Below are positions 14,964 through 18,834 of a DNA stretch of 18,834 bases, one piece after another. The notes under the pieces are model-generated. The model worked only from the letters and a program-made list of their open reading frames with translations, ran no database searches and was not told the origin of the DNA. This stretch comes from Flavobacteriales bacterium UBA2619 (GTDB lineage: Bacteria; Bacteroidota; Bacteroidia; Flavobacteriales_D; Sanyastnellaceae). Both the position numbers and the translations under genes were made by a program. Each line of letters starts with the position of its first letter. The first letter of the stretch is position 1. Location: assembly GCA_002339135.1 (NCBI GenBank), contig DDJR01000029.1:89705-108538 (forward strand), written 5' to 3'.

Positions 14964-16177
14964 TTGTAGCATCGAAATTGGAGGATTGGGGAGATGATAT
15001 TTGGCACAAGTGGGATGCTTTTCTTACGTTAAGATCACACAGTTCTTTTTTAGATTCGAGATCTGTTAAATCAGCTCTCAGTGTTGAAAGCAGATCTTTC
15101 ATGTCTGTGTGCTGGTTCGATGATCAAGAAGAGGTGAAAGGAATTGCCATGATCGAAGATACCGTAGCAACGAGTCAAGCTCGAGGTCAGTTCCTGAAAG
15201 CAGACAGTCCTTTTTTTAAATTGGCCCAATCTTTTCTCTATCGAAATCAAGGCGTATTTAGTTTAAATATTCGTGTAATGGGTTCCGTATTGTCCAGTGG
15301 AGATCATGCATATAGATTTGATGATCTTGTTTCCGAAGCAGAGAGGCGATCTATGATTGATGAAGCACTTGCTTTAACAATAGATCATGAAGAGACCAAA
15401 GCCTTGCCCCGTACGTTTATGGTTAAAGACCACTATTCAAGTGTTCCATGGATCACACGTGTTTCAGGAAAATCCAATTGGGATGCCAAGTGGATTGATG
15501 TCGAGTTTGACCCTGTTATGGAGATAGAGCTGAATCCAGAATGGAAGAATTTAGACGATTATAGCGCTGCACTTAGAAAGAAATCTAGAGCAAAACTAAG
15601 ACGCATTGATAAAGATTCTTCTTCTTTAGCATTGCGTGAATTAAGTTTTGAAGATGTTGTTGAAAATGCAGATCAACTTTTCAACCTGTATTCAAAGGTA
15701 TATGGCAGAGCGGGTTTTAAGCTCGGAATGCTCCACAAGAACGACCTTGTCTCACTTAAAAAATATTGGAAAGATGATTTCCCTGTCTTGGGGTATTATT
15801 TTGAAAATAAACTTGTTGGCTTTCAGTGCGGTATTGTCACTGATGAATCTGTAGAAGCTTTTTTTGTAGGCTTCAACTTAATTGAGAATAAAACTCATTC
15901 AATTTACCAGCGCATGTTGTTGGAGTTTATTCGGCAAGGTGTTGCTAGAGGAGTCAAGAAAATATCCTTGGGTAGAACAGCTCTTGACATCAAGTCTTCA
16001 CTCGGGGCTTGTCCCAAACGACTGGTCTGTCATATGAAGGTAAATCGCAGACCTATCATTCACACACTGATGAGGGCGGTGGCAAGCTCTTCTTCACCAA
16101 AAATACCCAAACTTAAAAGAGCTTGGGAAGATGAATTAACTTCACCACTAGGTATATCTTCGCACAACGTAGATTAA
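14960..16177 (+). CDS. GNAT/FemAB-like acyltransferase-fold protein
   Basis: This 405-residue protein has no signal peptide or membrane helix. The segment DDYSAALRKKSRAKLRRIDKD (about 199-219), the following alpha/beta pattern with LFNLYSKVYGRAGFKLGML, GYYFENKLVGFQCGIVTDESVEAFFVGFN (about 276-304) and the late SLGRTALDIKSSLGACPKRLVC resemble the C-terminal GNAT fold of FemAB-like and peptidogalycan-type proteins, which transfer amino acids or acyl groups to envelope building blocks. The N-terminal half is more divergent and may be a degenerate GNAT copy. The substrate cannot be predicted. The ATG overlaps the stop of the YfhO-like gene (ATGA) and the OmpH-like gene starts 8 nt after its end, so it sits inside an envelope-related operon. 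Fold call moderate, function unknown. Confidence 0.65.
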   Translation: MIVASKLEDWGDDIWHKWDAFLTLRSHSSFLDSRSVKSALSVESRSFMSVCWFDDQEEVKGIAMIEDTVATSQARGQFLKADSPFFKLAQSFLYRNQGVFSLNIRVMGSVLSSGDHAYRFDDLVSEAERRSMIDEALALTIDHEETKALPRTFMVKDHYSSVPWITRVSGKSNWDAKWIDVEFDPVMEIELNPEWKNLDDYSAALRKKSRAKLRRIDKDSSSLALRELSFEDVVENADQLFNLYSKVYGRAGFKLGMLHKNDLVSLKKYWKDDFPVLGYYFENKLVGFQCGIVTDESVEAFFVGFNLIENKTHSIYQRMLLEFIRQGVARGVKKISLGRTALDIKSSLGACPKRLVCHMKVNRRPIIHTLMRAVASSSSPKIPKLKRAWEDELTSPLGISSHNVD

Positions 16178-16184
16178 AGAAATC

Positions 16185-16745
16185 ATGAGTAATAAATTTG
16201 TTTTAGGAGTGATTGGAGTTTGGCTTGTCGCTTTAACCTATTGCCAATTGTCTCCAATACAACCTAGACTTTCAGATCAATCAGGAGTTGTTGTGGCTTA
16301 TATCCATGGAGATACGCTTCGTCAAGAAATGGACTTAATTGTATCTTTAGAATCCACATTGAGAGAGAGTATGTATGAGTTGGATTCTTTGTTAAAACAA
16401 GATTCTGAGCCATTGCAATTGGAGGCTCAAGAATTAATCGTGTTTGCCAACTCCGGTAGTGCTACTGCCAGTGAGATTGACATTGCAAGTGTTCGAGTGA
16501 ATGAGATCGAGCAAATACTTCAAAAAATGCAATATGAAGCGGAGCAAACATTTGCATTTAATGAATCAACTATGCAAGCTGCGATTGCGGCTCACCTTAC
16601 AGAGACATTAAGAGTATTTTCAGAAGAGCAAGGCATCGATGTTGTCTTGAATTGGGGCCTAAGTGGAGAAGGGGTGCTTTACGGTACTGAAGCTATCGAT
16701 GTCACCCAAGAGGTCTTGAGTGCTTTAAATAAAACCATTGATTAG
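16185..16745 (+). CDS. OmpH/Skp-like periplasmic protein
   Basis: This 186-residue protein has an N-terminal hydrophobic segment (about 5-20) that acts as a signal peptide or anchor; LTYC at 17-20 is a poor lipobox because of the Tyr at -1. The mature start VVVAYIHGDTLRQEMDLI, the central helical region rich in Gln and Glu (about 50-140), and the end GIDVVLNWGLSGEGVLYGTEAIDVTQEVLSALN follow the OmpH/Skp layout: a first strand, a long helical hairpin, then closing strands with 'DvT.EVl..LN'. Skp-family proteins hold unfolded outer-membrane proteins in the periplasm. The hairpin is short and low in Lys, unlike the basic Skp tentacles, so the client may differ. It lies 8 nt after the GNAT-like gene and 8 nt before the DUF4924 gene. 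Confidence 0.7.
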   Translation: MSNKFVLGVIGVWLVALTYCQLSPIQPRLSDQSGVVVAYIHGDTLRQEMDLIVSLESTLRESMYELDSLLKQDSEPLQLEAQELIVFANSGSATASEIDIASVRVNEIEQILQKMQYEAEQTFAFNESTMQAAIAAHLTETLRVFSEEQGIDVVLNWGLSGEGVLYGTEAIDVTQEVLSALNKTID

Positions 16746-16753
16746 ATTTGAAT

Positions 16754-17287
16754 ATGACACTTTCTGAAAAAAAGAAAAAAGAACATATTGTTGAATACAT
16801 TTTGTTTTTATGGCAAATTGAAGATTTAATAAGAGCTTCCAGTTTTACTCCAGAAATTTTAGAACGTTGGGCGGAAGAAACTGCAGAGAGAGAGGGTACG
16901 AACCCTGAAGAAGAACAAGATTGGATCGTCAGTATCGCTAAAGAGATGAGGTCCCAGGGAAAGGAAGAGTCAGGTCATGTTTCGACTGTAAATGAACCTG
17001 TGATTGAATTGGCTCATTTGCATGAAATGTTACTCGGACCTTTAGAAGATTTGAGATACAAAGATGCTTTTGAAGCATCCAAGACGATGCTTCAGGATTT
17101 AGCTGCTAAGCAAAAAGAAGATGTGAATCATCCTGTTGAGCAGCTTTTAATCGGTCTCTATGGATGGATGTTGTTGCGGATGAGAAAACAACCGATTTCA
17201 CCAGAGTCAGAATCCGGTTTTGTAGCCTTAAGGAATTGGGCGAATGAACTTGCAAAAGGCCATTTGAGAGTTTATTACAGCACATAA
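16754..17287 (+). CDS. DUF4924 family protein
   Basis: This 177-residue, probably soluble and mostly helical protein starts MTLSEKKKKEHIVEYILFLWQIEDLIRA, a pattern recognised from Bacteroidetes DUF4924 proteins. After an acidic stretch (NPEEEQDWIVSIAKEM) there is a helical second half with LAHLHEMLLGPLEDLRYKDAFEAS and LLIGLYGWMLLRMRKQPIS. The function is not known. The chosen start is ATG at 16754; a TTG at 16748 would add two residues. It follows the OmpH-like gene closely and is the last gene before a 74-bp gap, so it may end the operon that begins near carB. The family call is from memory of the N-terminal motif. Confidence 0.72.
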   Translation: MTLSEKKKKEHIVEYILFLWQIEDLIRASSFTPEILERWAEETAEREGTNPEEEQDWIVSIAKEMRSQGKEESGHVSTVNEPVIELAHLHEMLLGPLEDLRYKDAFEASKTMLQDLAAKQKEDVNHPVEQLLIGLYGWMLLRMRKQPISPESESGFVALRNWANELAKGHLRVYYST

Positions 17288-17304
17288 ACTGTCATTATTT
17301 AGTT

Positions 17305-17318
17305 GTTGAGAACTCAAC
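17305..17318. promoter_or_regulatory. Short inverted repeat upstream of the ThiF-like gene
   Basis: GTTGAG-AA-CTCAAC is a perfect inverted repeat with a 2-nt centre, located 43 bp before the ThiF-like start in the 74-bp gap after the DUF4924 gene. No T-run follows, so it is not a standard terminator; it could be a small operator. AGGAG at 17337-17341 lies about 20 nt from the ATG, too far for a normal ribosome binding site. Confidence 0.3.
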
Positions 17319-17361
17319 GAGAGTTATGTAAAAAAAGGAGAACTATTTCCGACTTTGCACT

Positions 17362-18459
17362 ATGTCCTCTAGTGATTTATATGCTGATACTCTAAGCTGG
17401 AAAGCGGAAATAATTGACCCTTCTTCAGTTTTGGGTGTCGAGAGGTTTGCTGAATTAAAATTAAACGGTACGATACGAACTGTCAGTGACACACTCGAAA
17501 ATCAGGTCGCGGAATTGGCAGTTATTCGCAATCCAACTTTGAAGCAAAATCCGACAGGACTTGCAGAGGCGATCGGATCCATATTGCATGGAAAAGATTG
17601 GGATACATACGGATGTTGGGTTGTCTTTCATTGGAATGGCGCAGCGGTAAGGCTTCTTGGCGAGAGTGAATTTATTGAAGTGAGAACAAATCGCAATAAA
17701 AACAGAATCACTAAACAGGAACAGGACGAGTTATCCTTGAAAAAGGTTGGAATTGTGGGCCTTTCTGTAGGTCAAGCAGCAGCTTTTACCATTGCGATGG
17801 AAAGGTCAGCAGGAACTATTGTTCTGGCTGATTTCGATGATCTCGAGTTGTCAAATTTGAATAGAATCAGAGCAGGAATTCATGAATTGGGAATGCCTAA
17901 GTGGCTTGTCGCCGCGCGTTCAATTTCTGAAGTAGATCCTTTCATCAATATTGAAGTTTTCCCTCAAGGTGTTACGGAGAATAACATAGCCTCTTTTATG
18001 CACCTTTGTGATGTCGTCATTGATGCGTGTGATGGCCTTTCGGCAAAGGCGATGATACGTTTAGAAGCTATGGATCGAAAAATACCTGTTATTATGGATA
18101 CTAGTGACCGAGGTATGTTGGATATCGAGAGATATGATGTCCTTACCCAAGGTGACGGATTTCTTCATGGTAGAATAAATTTTGAAACGATGGTTTCTCT
18201 AAGGTCACGTGAAAACTGGACTCCTGAAACCCTTAATTTGTTTGTTGATTTTGCTTCTGCTTCTGTGAAAGGAAGAGAAAGCTTGGCGTTAATGGGGTCT
18301 GAACTTGTAGGTTGGCCACAATTGCACTCTGACGTCGCGTCAGGAGGTGCTTTTGCAGCTGAATCATGTCGCCGCCTAATGCTGGGAGAAGATTTACCAG
18401 ATACACGATTATACCTTGAACTCGATGAGCAGTTATCTATCCAAGACGCTAACGTCTAA
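17362..18459 (+). CDS. ThiF/E1-like adenylating-fold protein (Rv1355c-like N-terminal part)
   Basis: This 365-residue protein has an N-terminal region of unknown fold (1-125) and then a Rossmann-type ThiF/MoeB/E1 domain. Visible features are KKVGIVGLSVGQAAAFTIA (about 128-146, a variant of the Gly-rich ATP loop), LADFDDLELSNLNRI (the 'D..D..NLNR' stretch that binds ATP in this family), and DVVIDACDGLSAKAMI. No CxxC zinc pairs and no clear catalytic Cys are seen, so ubiquitin-like transfer chemistry is uncertain; adenylation of some carboxyl group is the family expectation. The layout recalls Rv1355c-type proteins, which join this domain to a nitroreductase-like domain; here the protein ends without one. 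The next gene overlaps its 3' end by 35 nt. No sulfur-carrier (ThiS/MoaD) gene is visible. ATG at 17362 is the only sensible start. Confidence 0.75.
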   Translation: MSSSDLYADTLSWKAEIIDPSSVLGVERFAELKLNGTIRTVSDTLENQVAELAVIRNPTLKQNPTGLAEAIGSILHGKDWDTYGCWVVFHWNGAAVRLLGESEFIEVRTNRNKNRITKQEQDELSLKKVGIVGLSVGQAAAFTIAMERSAGTIVLADFDDLELSNLNRIRAGIHELGMPKWLVAARSISEVDPFINIEVFPQGVTENNIASFMHLCDVVIDACDGLSAKAMIRLEAMDRKIPVIMDTSDRGMLDIERYDVLTQGDGFLHGRINFETMVSLRSRENWTPETLNLFVDFASASVKGRESLALMGSELVGWPQLHSDVASGGAFAAESCRRLMLGEDLPDTRLYLELDEQLSIQDANV

Positions 18460-18834
18460 GCTCAGCGAAGCAAAACCCGTTGATGAAGTCGTCCTTAAAA
18501 TTTTAAGGGCATCTGAGGATGTGGGTCTTTGTCAAGCTATGGTAGATGGCCACAAGCGTGTTTTACATGCTTATGGAATAAAAAATATTTCATCGTTTAA
18601 CACCGACTGGATTGGTAGAGATGATGTTATATTAATCGTAGCGATGTCAGCCGATGGAGAAAAAGTACTAGCTGGAACACGACTCCAGTCAGCTGATAAG
18701 CCAGAAGATTTCCCGTTGTATCAAGCTGTAGGCGCTATGGATGATAGCTTGAAGCCTTGGCTTTCTTCTTTGATTAAAGATGGCACGATGGAGCTCAATG
18801 GCATGTGGAACTCGATTGAATTGGCAGGCATGGG
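18425..18834 (+). CDS. Uncharacterised protein, possibly acyltransferase-like, 3' end outside window
   Basis: An open frame with no stop runs from ATG 18425 to the right edge, giving 136 complete codons. It starts MSSYLSKTLTSKLSEAKPVDEVV and continues with LKILRASEDVGLCQAMVDGHKRVLHAYGI, DWIGRDDVILIVAMSADGEKVLAGTRLQ, FPLYQAVGAMDDS and a last visible stretch GTMELNGMWNSIELAGM. A beta strand of the 'vLAGtRLQ' kind followed by an 'E..g.WNS.e.aGMG' motif suggests a GNAT-like N-acyltransferase fold, but this is a weak guess. The start overlaps the ThiF-like gene by 35 nt; a later in-frame ATG at 18539 is possible but would drop the well-formed N-terminal helix. Codon use is like the neighbours and the reading frame stays open over more than 400 nt, which supports a real coupled gene. 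Confidence 0.7.
   Translation, partial: MSSYLSKTLTSKLSEAKPVDEVVLKILRASEDVGLCQAMVDGHKRVLHAYGIKNISSFNTDWIGRDDVILIVAMSADGEKVLAGTRLQSADKPEDFPLYQAVGAMDDSLKPWLSSLIKDGTMELNGMWNSIELAGM

Overview
The window is an ordinary-looking, gene-dense chromosomal segment of a Bacteroidetes bacterium, most likely a marine or free-living member of the Flavobacteriia. The evidence is a GldA-type gliding-motility ATPase, a bacterial GGGP synthase-like PcrB, a CarB without its C-terminal allosteric domain, DUF4834, DUF4924 and YfhO proteins of Bacteroidetes type, a C-terminal tail resembling type IX secretion signals, a TANNTTTG-type -7 promoter box, and start regions with weak or no Shine-Dalgarno sequence. No tRNA, rRNA, CRISPR array, insertion sequence or phage gene was seen. 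No gap between genes reaches 300 bases; the longest are about 180 bp (3912-4091) and 169 bp (9257-9425).

Layout: (1) 1-3108, plus strand: 3' part of groEL, a short gldA-like ABC ATPase and rsgA, which overlaps gldA by 4 nt and starts with TTG. (2) 3126-3911, minus strand: cysQ-like phosphatase, convergent with rsgA. (3) 3936-7657, plus strand: a -7 promoter box directly followed by a TPP riboswitch, a TonB-dependent receptor that is therefore probably a thiamine or thiamine-precursor transporter, and 23 nt further on an exported agmatine/peptidylarginine-deiminase-family enzyme. (4) 7635-9256, minus strand: an alpha/beta hydrolase translationally coupled to a PcrB-type prenyltransferase. (5) 9426-12245, plus strand: carB. 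(6) 12261-17281, plus strand: DUF4834 protein, YfhO-like membrane protein, a GNAT/FemAB-like protein coupled to it by an ATGA overlap, an OmpH/Skp-like envelope protein and a DUF4924 protein, all tightly spaced. (7) 17362-end, plus strand: a stand-alone ThiF/E1-like protein and an overlapping gene that runs off the right edge.

The clearest functional story is region 3. A thiamine-sensing RNA begins at the predicted transcription start and controls an outer-membrane receptor, with a duplicated start-codon region between riboswitch and gene. The deiminase may belong to the same transcript. The least understood part is the right end, with an E1-like protein of unknown partner followed by a possible acyltransferase-like protein. 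Nothing here is a clear-cut new defence or mobile system.
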